From the NCBI GenBank assembly GCA_016098155.1, contig JAAAJB010000610.1, positions 1 through 20,580 on the forward strand: a stretch of DNA of 20,580 nt. Reading direction: 5' to 3'. The notes beneath the pieces were generated by a model. That model saw only the letters and a list, made by a program, of their open reading frames with translations. It had not been told where the DNA came from and searched no databases. This document shows, piece after piece, positions 1-8,516 of this stretch; the stretch's first letter is position 1; each line of letters begins with the position of its first letter. A program made the position numbers and the translations under genes. This DNA is from Actinomortierella ambigua (lineage: Eukaryota > Mortierellomycota > Mortierellomycetes > Mortierellales > Mortierellaceae).

Positions 1-27
1 AAAAAAAAAGACATATATATAGCTCAC

Positions 28-794
28 CTCGCCTGTAGGTCGCGATGCATTGATCTGCTCCACCTCATCGTCATCGTCATCGTCGTCAAAGTCGACTTGG
101 CGATCCGCTAACAAAAAAGGGTGGGGTGGTGTAGAGTTGGTTTGATGATGATTAGCGGTCAGTTGAAACACTGTTGACTCCCCTTACCCGCCCTTCTCTG
201 CGGCCCAGAAAGTAAAGAAAATGCATACATTTGACCCACTTGAAGACCTGCAAGTTCTTTCCGTTCTTAGAATCAGCCCATCGCTTGTCCCTGTGGATGA
301 TGCGTGAATGAGAAGAGCAAAAGAAGAGCAAAAAAAAGGTGAATGGGTCTAGTACGTGCCTGTCCAAGGGCCATTGCACCCCCTGCTCTCATGACATTGT
401 TTAAGAGACATGTCAACCAGCGTACCAGCACTGAACTGGCTGCAAGACAGCACGTTTGAGACGGTCGTGATCTCCACCGGCGGTATGTCGAACGCCTCGT
501 CCGTCGCGAGAAGGTCGTGTCGAGGACATTGTGGATGAGCTTTGAAAAGTTTGGGTGACTTGATCGCCTCTCTTGCCCCTCCCCATCTTCTAAAGCCCGT
601 GGCTTGAAAAATTAGACTGACTGGTGGTGGAGTGCCAACCCTACTTTGCAAACTGTCTCCACTTCCTACCTCCCTCCCTCCCTCCCTCCCCCCACCACAC
701 CAAGAGATGGAGACACACGTATCATAATCGTGCCAGGGTCCAACCATAGGTTCTCTCCTGCTGCTTTGTCCCCAAGTACTTGAACGTTCACCAT
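28..794 (-). CDS. hypothetical acidic protein, N-terminal exons, runs off left edge
   Basis: Not recognised. Three exons join in consistent phase: 794-701, 539-426 and 107-28. They give 96 residues starting MVNVQVLGDKAAGENLWLDP and ending in a strongly acidic run (FDDDDDDDEVE) encoded by a GAT/GAC repeat. The last exon ends at a good donor (GAG then GTGAGC at 27-22), so the gene continues past the left edge. The weaker joints are the exon 1 donor (G then GTGTGG, or GTGTGT 18 bases earlier, same phase) and the exon 2 donor (GTACGC). Exon 2 encodes a stretch rich in D, E, P and V (DLLATDEAFDIPPVEI) that reads like protein. It lies 150 bases downstream of mL43 on the same strand. The acidic tract suggests a nuclear or nucleic-acid-associated protein, but that is only inference. 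The last exon is the best supported; the first two are tentative. Confidence 0.4.
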
Positions 795-943
795 TTGGCA
801 CCGCGGATGAAAATTACACTATTACACATTTTTTTTTTTTTGTAAATGCCTCTCTCTTATCCCGTGAGATCCAAATATGAATCTGGTATGCTGGAAAAGG
901 AGAATGATAGAAAGAACGAAAGAGAAGAGAGAAATAACAGTGT

Positions 944-1866
944 CTAGATCTTATGAGGCACCGAGTGGAAGGGGGACCAGATGCCACGGACACTCTCTGT
1001 TGTCGAGATGACAGGCTTCTTGAATGTCTTCATGCGGTTTCCTGCAGACTCCTTCAATAATGCGAGCTTGGAGGCAATGTCCTGAGACTCCAGGTTGCGA
1101 ACACAGACCACCTTGTCCTTGCCATTCACTAAAAGACAATCGATAAAACAAACGGCGGGGAGACATATTAGTTGGTATGTGTCAAAGGCACAAGGGAGGA
1201 AAAGGACGATGTGAATTCCTTTCATGGATCTGGGGATGAATGCGGCTAGCCTTACGGTAAAGACCACGGATGACAGGGTGCTTTGATGGCCGAGGGGTGA
1301 CAATGACCTCGATATGGGGGTTCGACTTGGCAAACGAGGCAAGATCCTTCTTCAAGAAGTCACTATCAAATGAGAAAATGACAGTAGGTGAGAATAAGTT
1401 CTACGCAGTGCAGTCGTGCTTGGTGGAGTTGCTGTGGATTTGATAAGAAATAAAGAAAAGAAAAAGAAGATGGACTACAAAGCCCATCCGTTTTCTGTCC
1501 AATGAATGATATGGTCCAACCAGTTGATGCCAAAGTCCATCCACTCGATGTTGCGTTCTTCGCGTCGGATCACAGCGCGACCGGATCGGTCGTAATCAAG
1601 TAGTCGGGATCAACGGGTGGTCTGCAAGCGTGGTCGGTTGCTCCGCTGCTCGGGTCTTCAAGTAGCTTTGCCACCATCCTATCTTGAAAGGCGTCCTGTT
1701 CCCGGCCATAGTTGCTATGCAGTGACTTTTTTGGCAAAGGCCAGAGGAGTACATACATCATGCCGCGGGAGCTGCCGCTCCGCTCGCAGTAATGGAAGAC
1801 GATGCGACGGCACTGAGGCACGAAAGCACCAACACCATTCTTCAGGACTGGATGCAATGCCGACAT
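944..1866 (-). CDS. MRPL43: mitochondrial large ribosomal subunit protein mL43 (yeast MRPL51 family)
   Basis: Structural protein of the mitochondrial 54S ribosomal subunit, nuclear encoded and imported into the matrix. Three exons: 1866-1757, 1362-1256 and 1128-944. Donors are GTATGT and GTAAGG; acceptors end GATAG and TTTAG. The joined frame gives 133 residues, close to the usual size (yeast MRPL51 about 140). Family landmarks are easily seen: an N-terminal YCERSGSSRGM block, NPHIEVIVTPRPSKHPVIRG in the middle, NGKDKVVCVRNLE, then KKPVISTTESVRGIWSPFH near the C-terminus. The splice joins fall exactly inside these conserved blocks (SSRGM-IDFLKKDL and RGLY-LNGKDK), which supports the model. 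The start is the first ATG before the conserved block; as usual for this family no long presequence is seen. An inverted CCAAT (attgg, 2027-2031) lies about 160 bases upstream and may belong to the promoter. Confidence 0.94.
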
Positions 1867-3060
1867 TGTTGTTGCTGTGGTAGTAAAAGAGAGTATGAAT
1901 GCACCGGGGATGTCCTTTGCTGAGGTTGGTCCAAGGCAAGTCACTCGGACCCCCGCTGCCCTGAGAGGGAAGGAGGAAGAAAGCTGTGGCTTGTGCCCAT
2001 GATTTTGTTTTCAAAAGGCAGACACAGAAAATTGGTGGCAAATTACACATGTAGGACATGTCGCGCGTACCTGACAGTGACAAAATATCACTTCTTTCCC
2101 CTCTTACCTGCTCTATTACACCGAGCCTCCAACGTGAACCATGGTTATTTATCAACTATGTACTTATGTGACATCTTGAGCAGGCGAGACAAACAGGTCG
2201 CTCAAAGGAGACCGAGGAGCGCTTCTGACCGTTCCTAGGTAGCCTTCGTCTTAAGCCTGTATACGTGGCAGATTGGCCAAGTGGTTGTATCGGAACAACT
2301 CCCCATATGTATGACTTCACACAAATCTATAGGCACTCCCTTAGGTACATACAGCTATTCATCACTTGACACTCACAACGACCATATATAATGATGGTAA
2401 CATACTCTACAGACATCATGGGTCCTCTGCTCTAGATAACAAATACCCCTGGATGGTGGATAGAGATCCCTTATCTTTGTTTCCAATGGACATCGGTCTT
2501 CCCCTTTTTTACCAGAATCCTCCGATATATCAACAGAGATTGATCGGGCAAAAAAATCCTCGCGCAATTTGTCATTGCCGTGAGTTTGGTATGAATCCTT
2601 TATGCATGGACCCTGTTTTCAGGAAACAGTGCGCAATAATCTTGGTGGAGATTTTGCATCGCAGTTGATGAGGGGCCTCTCCCTCGATGTGTACAGTGTG
2701 TGATAGAGGAACAAACTTCACAACCGTCTTCGATCGGTATATGGCCAGCTGTATTCCATTTGATAGAAGACACCTCTTTTCCCTGTCCCTGAGCTGCTTC
2801 TATTACATAGTGATCAAGATAAAATGCTCATTGCTGCTAGGCAAAAGCTGGCAAGCGATCATAACACTGCGCTGGAAACAGAACGCAGAGACCAGGAAAA
2901 GATAAGAGCTCGCCTACGAGTTCAAAGTCCTCATGTGCAACCCCAGTTTTGGTTAAAATTGTATGGCTGCAAAGAAGAGCAGAATCGCACCGGGGAGGTT
3001 TATTGTAGATTGATTATCTATCTTCTTTCGCAGTGCAGTCTCTCCTTCTACTGCACAAAA
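1867..3060. other. intergenic region, no supported gene
   Basis: About 1.2 kb between the start of mL43 and the 3' end of the next minus-strand gene. It must hold the mL43 promoter. Several short open frames occur, but none has recognisable domains or a convincing splice model. One plus-strand frame from an ATG at 2824 reads as hydrophilic protein for about 60 residues and is discussed among the rejected items. Confidence 0.5.
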
Positions 3061-3628
3061 TCAAGTTCTCCAATCCCAGCTTGAGATACGATGCAGGATC
3101 CCAGCCCAACTGTGGCCACAAGAGACAGCAGCACTGACCATGCTTTGTTCGCCCATACTGGCCGTCAATGAGGTCGATCCAAGAAAGGTTTGACTAGAGG
3201 TAGAGTTCCTGAGAAGCGCGACCCAAGAATCCTCTACATTGCTACCCTTGTGCAGCATTGGATCAAACTGGATTGAACAAGTGCAGGAACCATAAGTGGC
3301 TGAAAGAAACGTCTTATTTGGGTCACTTGCTGCCAGTTCCAACTCGTCAAGACACTTATTCGCCTCTGTTCTCGAGTACTTGGCCACAATGAAGTAGATA
3401 GAGAGGATGGCGAAATAGGTCTAATTTTTAAAAAAAATCGTCAGAAATTCAAAAAAAAAAATAGAGGCTTCATGAAGGCTTATCACAAGATGAAAGCGAG
3501 GAATTATATACCAGCAAAGACCTCGATAGTTTCCTTGTCGACAATAACTGGAACAAGCCCATTGCTGCCATTGTGTGGGCAAACACATAAAGCATCATGG
3601 ATCCCATCGCTGAATCCGACATCTCCAT
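3061..3628 (-). CDS. hypothetical small membrane protein with lumenal cysteine-bearing tail
   Basis: Not recognised. Two exons, 3628-3512 and 3420-3061, join in phase 0 to give 158 residues. The 91-base intron has donor GTATAT, a canonical CTGAC branch site about 30 bases before the acceptor, a T tract and acceptor TTAG. Seen in the protein: a hydrophobic segment at residues about 11-29, a basic loop (TRKLSR, 31-36), a second hydrophobic segment at about 38-53 (LLTYFAILSIYFIVA), then a polar C-terminal region with four cysteines and two N-glycosylation sequons (NKT, NST). By the positive-inside rule the basic loop is cytosolic and the tail lumenal or extracellular. A donor-like GTCAGT inside exon 2 (3139-3134) could splice out the last 27 codons and end the protein almost at once, so the C-terminus is uncertain. 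Confidence 0.5.
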
Positions 3629-4425
3629 CGCAATAAAGTGGGTCTGTTGTTGAGGCGGTTGTCACAAAGAGAGCTAAGGAAAGTGATGATACACGGGTGT
3701 GAGAGACGCAAATGATGAAGATTAGCACTTGCGAGAGGTGCGGAGGTGCCTAATGAGAGGCGAGAGGAGAGGATTGCGCGAGGGAGAGATGATGCCCGAT
3801 TTAGGTGGCTTGACTCTCTACGTGGCAGCTTGCGCTACATGCCTACATGTCACTAACCTGTTGCCATCTTTGGAAACAGAAAGGGGGTGGCTGTTTCGCC
3901 CCATTTTGGGATGGACTTCTGCTTGACTCGTTCCATGCGCGTCGCGTCTGGATAGACAAAGTTAGTAAATTGAACAGTAATCATCGCCGAAGTAGCACTA
4001 CACGAGCAACCTATGCCCCTCTTGTGTCCATGCTACCCAAGTCTTGACGTTCCAATGTCCTGTAAATGAGGATGTTTGCAAGCTCCTACATCTGCACCCT
4101 ATCCACTCCATATCCTCTCTTGAGAACTCTGTCTCTCCCTCCCACTCTCTCACTCTTTCTCTTTCCCTTAAACACTCTTCTGGCGCACGATGCGCTATAC
4201 ACGATGCATGCGCTCCCATAGAGCCGGAAATAAAAACTCCCGATTTCATGTAGCGCGAAACGATAAGATGTTACGATGAGCGACAATGTGCAAGACTGAC
4301 CATTTAAAAAAAAAAAAAAAAAAAAAGGACGCATCGTCCATCCATCGCATTCAATCAAACCATGGCCCTTCATTATTGCGTCTGTGCAATCCATTTATTC
4401 ACCTCCCTATGTTCGTACTATCATG
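3629..4425. other. intergenic region with a 22-base poly(A) run
   Basis: No gene supported. It holds a run of about 22 A residues near 4305-4326 and a CT-rich patch at 4125-4170. Short repeats of a CGATGC-like word occur at 4189-4210. Open frames on either strand are short and lack family features. Confidence 0.45.
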
Positions 4426-4454
4426 GATCAAATCCGAGACCGTCGGATCTGATC
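4426..4454. repeat. inverted repeat, 12-bp stem with 5-base loop
   Basis: Arms 4426-4437 and 4443-4454 pair over 12 positions with a single mismatch (GATCAAATCCGA against TCGGATCTGATC), separated by the loop GACCG. The stem is compact and near-perfect, so it could fold in DNA or in RNA from either strand. No gene is confidently assigned around it. Confidence 0.6.
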
Positions 4455-4577
4455 AGCAATACTCAGCAGCAAAATAAAACAACCACAGACAGCCGGCGTA
4501 GTCAAACACAGCGCGAGTACACTTGGAAGGTTTCAAATGTTCCGGCAGCTGTATATAGAGACCACCGCTCGGTGACA

Positions 4578-4764
4578 ATGGCAGAAAGTGGAGACAATGC
4601 AAAGAGGGGAGAGAGTGAGATAGAATATGATACTGACCTGCCAAGAAGGTCACCAGCCAAAAGCACTCTGGCCCATCCGTTGGGTAACAGTGATGATATG
4701 ACCTTTCCTCTTTCTCTCTTTCTCTCCCTCTCTCTCTTTCTCTCTCTTTCTTACAGACGAGTGA
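4578..4764 (+). CDS. possible tiny spliced gene, 37 residues, or a non-coding transcript
   Basis: Speculative. An ATG at 4578 opens a hydrophilic frame (MAESGDNAKRGESEIEYDTD and on) that reaches a donor G then GTAACA at 4684. A 73-base intron follows, almost all CT, ending in a textbook acceptor TTTCTTACAG at 4756. The joined frame closes after two codons (D, E, stop). A TATATA element lies at 4551-4556, only about 22-27 bases before the ATG, which is too close for a normal leader; the transcript start would lie at or near the ATG. A strong hairpin begins 10 bases after the stop. The arrangement TATA, short spliced unit, hairpin may therefore mark a small RNA gene. No homology is recognised. 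Confidence 0.2.
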
Positions 4765-4773
4765 ACTAGAGTT

Positions 4774-4802
4774 TCAGGGCCACTCGAAGAAGTGGCCCCT
4801 GA
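4774..4802. repeat. inverted repeat, about 11-bp stem with 6-base loop
   Basis: Arms 4774-4784 (TCAGGGCCACT) and 4791-4802 (AGTGGCCCCTGA) are complementary apart from one bulged base; the loop is CGAAGA. The stem is GC-rich. It lies just after the possible tiny spliced unit at 4578-4764 and could act as a 3'-end element if that unit is transcribed. Confidence 0.6.
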
Positions 4803-5687
4803 TCAGACTGCTACATACATAACCCTTCTGGAGACACCGTGGGAGACGTCGAAGCAAAGACACGAGTGTCTGTGATCTAGTAATCTAGGTGCGACCCTGT
4901 TGCTGGGATCAGAGGGAAGTAGAATAGGGTGGAGTAGAGTGGAGTGGAGTGGATAAATCGATAGGATTAGCATCGTAGATTTAACCAGGGTCTCATCGAT
5001 ATTGAGGTGAACCCTATTGGCTGTAGCACCTCAGTTATGAGCCTGGGACCCCCTCCCGCCGTAGTGCACAAACTCTCGTTCTCCCATTCTCTCTCGTCCT
5101 CTCGCTTACTCACTATCACTATCTACTCACTCCATCGCTAGTCTCCTCCTCCCCGCTCCCTTCCTTGTGGCGTAACAACTCGCGACTGACAAGTGCTGTG
5201 TGGATTGGATTGTACCTCCGAAGAGAGTGTGCCCAACCAACAAACAAAGAAGGAAATAGTGGCTTGAAAGAGGGCAGCAACAACAGTTGTTGTCATTTGA
5301 TGGCGTTGTTCCAACCAGACAAATTACGCCGCAATGCGCCTATTGGCCATTTGAGCCCAGGGAGACGCATTCGATTGGCCTTCCAAATTTGAGATAGAGA
5401 TCTTTCCCCGTCAACAGCCCGAATGCACGGGGAACCAATTCCCTTATTTTGCTTCCCCTACCCGGCTCTACCCTGCCCTGCCCTGCTGCTCTGCCCTACT
5501 CTGCCTTACCCCCTCCCTACCTCAAACCATACAAGGCGGGACCCACGAGCAGTCTGGCCGGCGGAGAGTGCCCTATCACAGTCTTATTTTTCCGCCCCTG
5601 ACCAAAGTCCATCCACCTATCTATCAAAGATGCAGTCTCACTGGCTACTTTAGCCTGCCCCCTGCTGTCGAGTTGAACGAGTCAGTT
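4803..5687. other. intergenic region, low-complexity patches only
   Basis: No gene supported. Seen are a degenerate GGAGTAGAGT/GGAGTGGAGT run at 4930-4952, a CCCTGCCCTGC-type run at about 5470-5515, and CT-rich stretches at 5080-5165. ATTGGCC-type (inverted CCAAT) motifs at 5341 and 5375 could belong to a promoter reading rightwards. Confidence 0.4.
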
Positions 5688-5846
5688 ATGTCGCCATGTC
5701 TTGGACGGTCGCTGTTGCTGTTATTGGTATTACATATCGCCCATGGTGTCGATCTATGTAGGTTACGCCAATATTTGGACATGCGACAGTACTACAACTG
5801 TAGAAAAGTGGTGTCCAGGGCTCTCGTCTGCACGACAGAAAGATAG
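5688..5846 (+). CDS. possible small secreted cysteine-containing peptide, 52 residues
   Basis: Tentative. From the ATG at 5688 a single-exon frame of 52 codons has the shape of a secreted peptide. It begins MSPCLGRS, has a leucine-rich core (LLLLLVLHIAHG) that would serve as signal peptide, and continues with a basic 32-residue remainder holding three cysteines. An odd number of mature cysteines and the lack of any recognised family argue for caution. A second ATG seven bases downstream opens a different frame with a hydrophobic stretch that reaches a donor-like GTAGGT, so this could instead be part of a spliced gene. ATTGGCC motifs about 310-350 bases upstream are the only promoter hints. 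Confidence 0.22.
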   Translation: MSPCLGRSLLLLLVLHIAHGVDLCRLRQYLDMRQYYNCRKVVSRALVCTTER

Positions 5847-6434
5847 CTTGATACTTTTTGGTTCTTCTATTTGAGAGCACATCGCAGTCTTCTTTATGTA
5901 CATACAATGTCGATCCCTGCATATACATTAAAAGTAAAAGGACCCCGTCTCCCCACTGTCCAAAAAGCCACGCTGATAAATGAGGGATAATGAGAAACCC
6001 TAGGACATTAGCCGAGTGATACAAACAATCAACAATGGTGCCCATAAACAGCTCTGGCTTTCGATGCTTCCATGGAACAGAAGGCTGTCCCCCTTCTTCA
6101 TTTAATGTTTATGCCTCCCACACCTCAATATCAGCATTAACAATCAACAACAACAATAATACAACAACAATAACACAACAACAATAACAACCACACCAAC
6201 AGCTACAACGAGATCTAGGCACGGGGTTTCTCTCGGGTGTCGTATCCATCAGAGTCAAATTACCCCTGCTGTGCGGCATAAACCAGCAGGGTCGAAAATG
6301 TGGCGCTCTATGTTGTGTACGCAACACGAACCTCCAGATAAGATTGAGTAGGGTCACTCTCCATGCTCCAGTCATATCCAACACAGGGGCGGAGTCGGCC
6401 GACGAACCAAACCGGCCCAAAGGCGTCTCTCTCT
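5847..6434. other. intergenic region before the duplicated DPBB unit
   Basis: No gene supported. It contains the AAC-type microsatellite listed separately and ends in a short CT run (6425-6440) that borders the duplicated unit. Confidence 0.45.
6136..6200. repeat. imperfect AAC/AAT trinucleotide microsatellite
   Basis: A run of CAACAACAATAA-type units, interrupted several times, on the plus strand. It is not in frame with any supported gene. Confidence 0.75.
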
Positions 6435-6449
6435 CTCTCTCAGGCCCGG

Positions 6450-6465
6450 ATTCAGTCTCCTGAAC
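6450..6465. promoter_or_regulatory. conserved palindromic upstream element, copy 1
   Basis: ATTCAG-TCTC-CTGAAC, about 275 bases before the DPBB start codon. It sits in a block of about 60 bases (6446-6510) that is nearly identical in the second copy, although neighbouring non-coding sequence has diverged. It may be a factor-binding site; that is inference. Confidence 0.4.
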
Positions 6466-6630
6466 CAGGTCGGATGGACTGGGTGCTAAACCCCCACAGA
6501 CATATTCGCACGCCGTTTGAGTCCACATGGCCTGGAATCTGCTCCTCCCAGGCACGGGCACTGCCTACTCTTGCTTTTTTTGTACATGTGTTCAGCGACA
6601 CACGACTATCCCCAGGGTCGGAATTAAACC

Positions 6631-6637
6631 TATAAAA
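6631..6637 (+). promoter_or_regulatory. TATA box of DPBB gene 1
   Basis: TATAAAA, 109 bases before the start codon. It is preserved in the same context (TTAAACCTATAAAA) in the duplicate. The leader between it and the ATG is CT-rich and ends in a CAT repeat (ATCATCATCATCATC). Confidence 0.7.
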
Positions 6638-6739
6638 ACCCATCCACCTCCCACCGAAAAAAAGAAACTCACTATCCTCAGCTTCTCAAAGTCTACTTGA
6701 CATCTTCTCCTCACTACACAAATCATCATCATCATCACC

Positions 6740-7168
6740 ATGTTCTCCAAGGCCCTTTTCGTCTCCACCCTCCTCGCCGCTCTTGCCCTGTCGGCCTCTG
6801 CCGCTCCCGTCGAGACCCGCCAGGACAGCTCTGTCTATTCGACCCAGACCAACACCCTCTCGGCCTCTAGCGCGCGCACCACTTGGTTCTCGGACAAGCA
6901 GGGCTCGTGCGACATCCCCTTCAGCCAGAGCGAATTGATCGTTGCCCTGAACGCCGAGATGATGGGCGATCTCCAGGGCCCCGACTCCCAGTGCGGCCGT
7001 CGCATGCAAGTCTCCTACAAGGGCAAGACGATCAACTGCAAGGTCGTTGATACCTGCCCCTCCCAGTACTGCGTCAACGGCGCCATCGACCTGTCCGAGG
7101 CCGCCTTCAAGCAGCTCGCCGGCGACCTTGACATTGGTGTCATCCAGACCACCTGGAAGCTCCTCTAA
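6740..7168 (+). CDS. secreted double-psi beta-barrel (RlpA/barwin-like) protein, copy 1
   Basis: A single exon encodes 142 residues. Residues 1-21 form a clear signal peptide (hydrophobic LLAALALSASA, cut before APV). The mature part carries one DPBB fold: RTTWFSDKQGSC (46-57), LIVALNAEMMG, QCGRRMQV (84-91) and the signature VVDTCPSQYC-GAIDLS-AF (102-123), ending TTWKL. Proteins of this type in fungi are extracellular; relatives include expansin-like, barwin-like and protease-inhibitor proteins, so the exact role is unknown. Unlike expansins there is no second carbohydrate-binding domain. Cysteines are at 57, 85, 100, 106 and 111. The odd fifth one, C100, is absent from the paralogue. The start is fixed by the signal peptide and by the match to the other copy. 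TATAAAA at 6631 gives a leader of roughly 80 bases. Confidence 0.93.
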   Translation: MFSKALFVSTLLAALALSASAAPVETRQDSSVYSTQTNTLSASSARTTWFSDKQGSCDIPFSQSELIVALNAEMMGDLQGPDSQCGRRMQVSYKGKTINCKVVDTCPSQYCVNGAIDLSEAAFKQLAGDLDIGVIQTTWKLL

Positions 7169-7304
7169 AAGAAAAAAATGAGTGATAGGGGATGATGGGT
7201 GAGAAACTGGCTTTCTCTCCAACAATCCTCCTCTGCCTTGTTCTCTTTGCCTTGTCTGTACCATATCTCCATTTCCTTGCATTTTTATAGAAGTCAAAAA
7301 AATA

Positions 7305-7321
7305 AGGATGCTGGTCATCCT
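7305..7321. promoter_or_regulatory. conserved 3' hairpin, DPBB unit 1
   Basis: AGGATG-CTGGT-CATCCT, a perfect 6-bp stem with a 5-base loop about 137 bases after the stop codon. The hairpin and the TTTCCTTGCATTTTTATA before it are the same in the second unit. It could mark 3'-end formation or an mRNA stability element. Confidence 0.45.
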
Positions 7322-7552
7322 ACTCCAGTAACAAAACAAAAAATAAATATGTTCCCAATATGAATACCATGAAGCCTCTCCTTTCATTGTTACGCTGAGA
7401 AAAGAAGAGAGACTTTCTATGTCTCTCACAGGTGGCGAGAATCCAAAAAAAGGTGAAAAAAAATGTTGAGAGCGAGAGTGAATGGCCGACAGATGAAACA
7501 GCTAAGGCCCCGACAGGGACCCTCACCGTTAAGCCCCTTCTCTCAGGTCCGG

Positions 7553-7568
7553 ATTCAGTCTCCTGAAT
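7553..7568. promoter_or_regulatory. conserved palindromic upstream element, copy 2
   Basis: ATTCAG-TCTC-CTGAAT, here a perfect inverted repeat. It lies in the counterpart of the block described for copy 1, but farther from the start codon because of an insertion nearer the TATA box. Confidence 0.4.
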
Positions 7569-7813
7569 CAGGTCGGATGGACTGGGCATTAAATCCCCAC
7601 AGACATATTCACACGCCGCACATAGCCTGGAATCTGCTCCGCCGAGGCATGGCCGATACATACCTTTGCTATTTTTTTTGTACATGTGCTCAGCAACACA
7701 CGACTATCTTTTCCTAGATTTTTTTTGGACCTGAGCATCTTATGTGCCAGATACCTGGTACTTGACAGCAGATACTTGATACTTGATACCATCTTCAAGG
7801 TAGAGATTAAACC

Positions 7814-7820
7814 TATAAAA
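7814..7820 (+). promoter_or_regulatory. TATA box of DPBB gene 2
   Basis: TATAAAA, 122 bases before the start codon, in the same local context as in unit 1. The leader after it is clearly homologous to that of copy 1, including the CAT repeat just before the ATG. Confidence 0.7.
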
Positions 7821-7935
7821 GCCTTCCCACCCTCCCACCGGGAAAAAAAAGAAACTCGCCATCTCACCATCCTCAGCCTCTCAAAGTCCACTTGGCATCT
7901 CCTCCTCACTACACGAATCATCATCATCATCAACC

Positions 7936-8385
7936 ATGTTCCTCAAGACTCTTTTTATCCCCACCCTCCTCGCCGCCCTTGCCCTGTCGGCCTCGGCCGC
8001 TCCCGTCAGGACCCGCGCCAGAAACCCAAGGCTTTCGACCCGGATCAATACCCTCTCGGCCTCTGACGCCCGCACCACCTGGTTCTCGGACAAAACAGGC
8101 TCGTGCAGGCTCCCCTTCGACCAGAGCGACATGATCGTTGCCCTGAACGCCAAGATGATGGGCGATTATTCAGGCCCCAGATCCCAGTGCGGCCGTATCA
8201 TGGAAGTCTCCTACGGTGAAAAGAAGGTTGAGGTCGCGGTCGTCGATACATGCCCCTCCGAGTACTGCACCAGAGGCGCCATCGACCTGTCTCAAGCCGC
8301 CTTCAAGAAGCTTGCCGGCCTTGACAAAGGAGTCCTCGAGACCACCTGGAAGCTCACCAATAGGATGAAAACGGACTGGAAGTGA
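7936..8385 (+). CDS. secreted double-psi beta-barrel (RlpA/barwin-like) protein, copy 2
   Basis: Single-exon paralogue of the gene at 6740, 149 residues. The signal peptide is almost the same (cut before APV, residue 22). The DPBB core is kept: RTTWFSDKTGSC (46-57), MIVALNAKMMG, QCGRIMEV, VVDTCPSEYC-GAIDLS-AF and TTWKL. Differences: the mature N-terminus is much more basic (VRTRARNPRLSTR), position 100 is V instead of C so four cysteines remain (57, 85, 106, 111) and can pair evenly, and the C-terminus is longer with a basic tail (TNRMKTDWK). The strong conservation of the fold with change at the surface suggests both copies are functional and have begun to diverge. The distal control block and the TATA box are retained with an insertion between them. 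The substrate or target is unknown. Confidence 0.93.
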   Translation: MFLKTLFIPTLLAALALSASAAPVRTRARNPRLSTRINTLSASDARTTWFSDKTGSCRLPFDQSDMIVALNAKMMGDYSGPRSQCGRIMEVSYGEKKVEVAVVDTCPSEYCTRGAIDLSQAAFKKLAGLDKGVLETTWKLTNRMKTDWK

Positions 8386-8499
8386 AGAAGGATAAAAACT
8401 GATGAACGAGAAACTGGTTTTCTCTTCATTAACCCTTCTCTTCTTCCTCATTTGTACCATATCCATTTCCTTGCATTTTTATACAATCCAAAAAAAATG

Positions 8500-8516
8500 A
8501 GGATGCTGGTCATCCT
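8500..8516. promoter_or_regulatory. conserved 3' hairpin, DPBB unit 2
   Basis: The same AGGATG-CTGGT-CATCCT stem-loop as in unit 1, about 115 bases after the stop codon. Confidence 0.45.

Noticed and set aside
2824..3084. Plus-strand frame MLIAARQKLASDHNTALETE and on, 86 residues
   Set aside because: Hydrophilic start reads like protein, but it has no domain, no clear promoter, a non-protein-like end, and it overlaps the 3' end of the better supported minus-strand membrane-protein gene.
6686..7429. 247-codon open frame on the minus strand
   Set aside because: Antisense to DPBB gene 1 and its untranslated regions; the real gene has signal peptide, family motifs and a TATA box on the plus strand.
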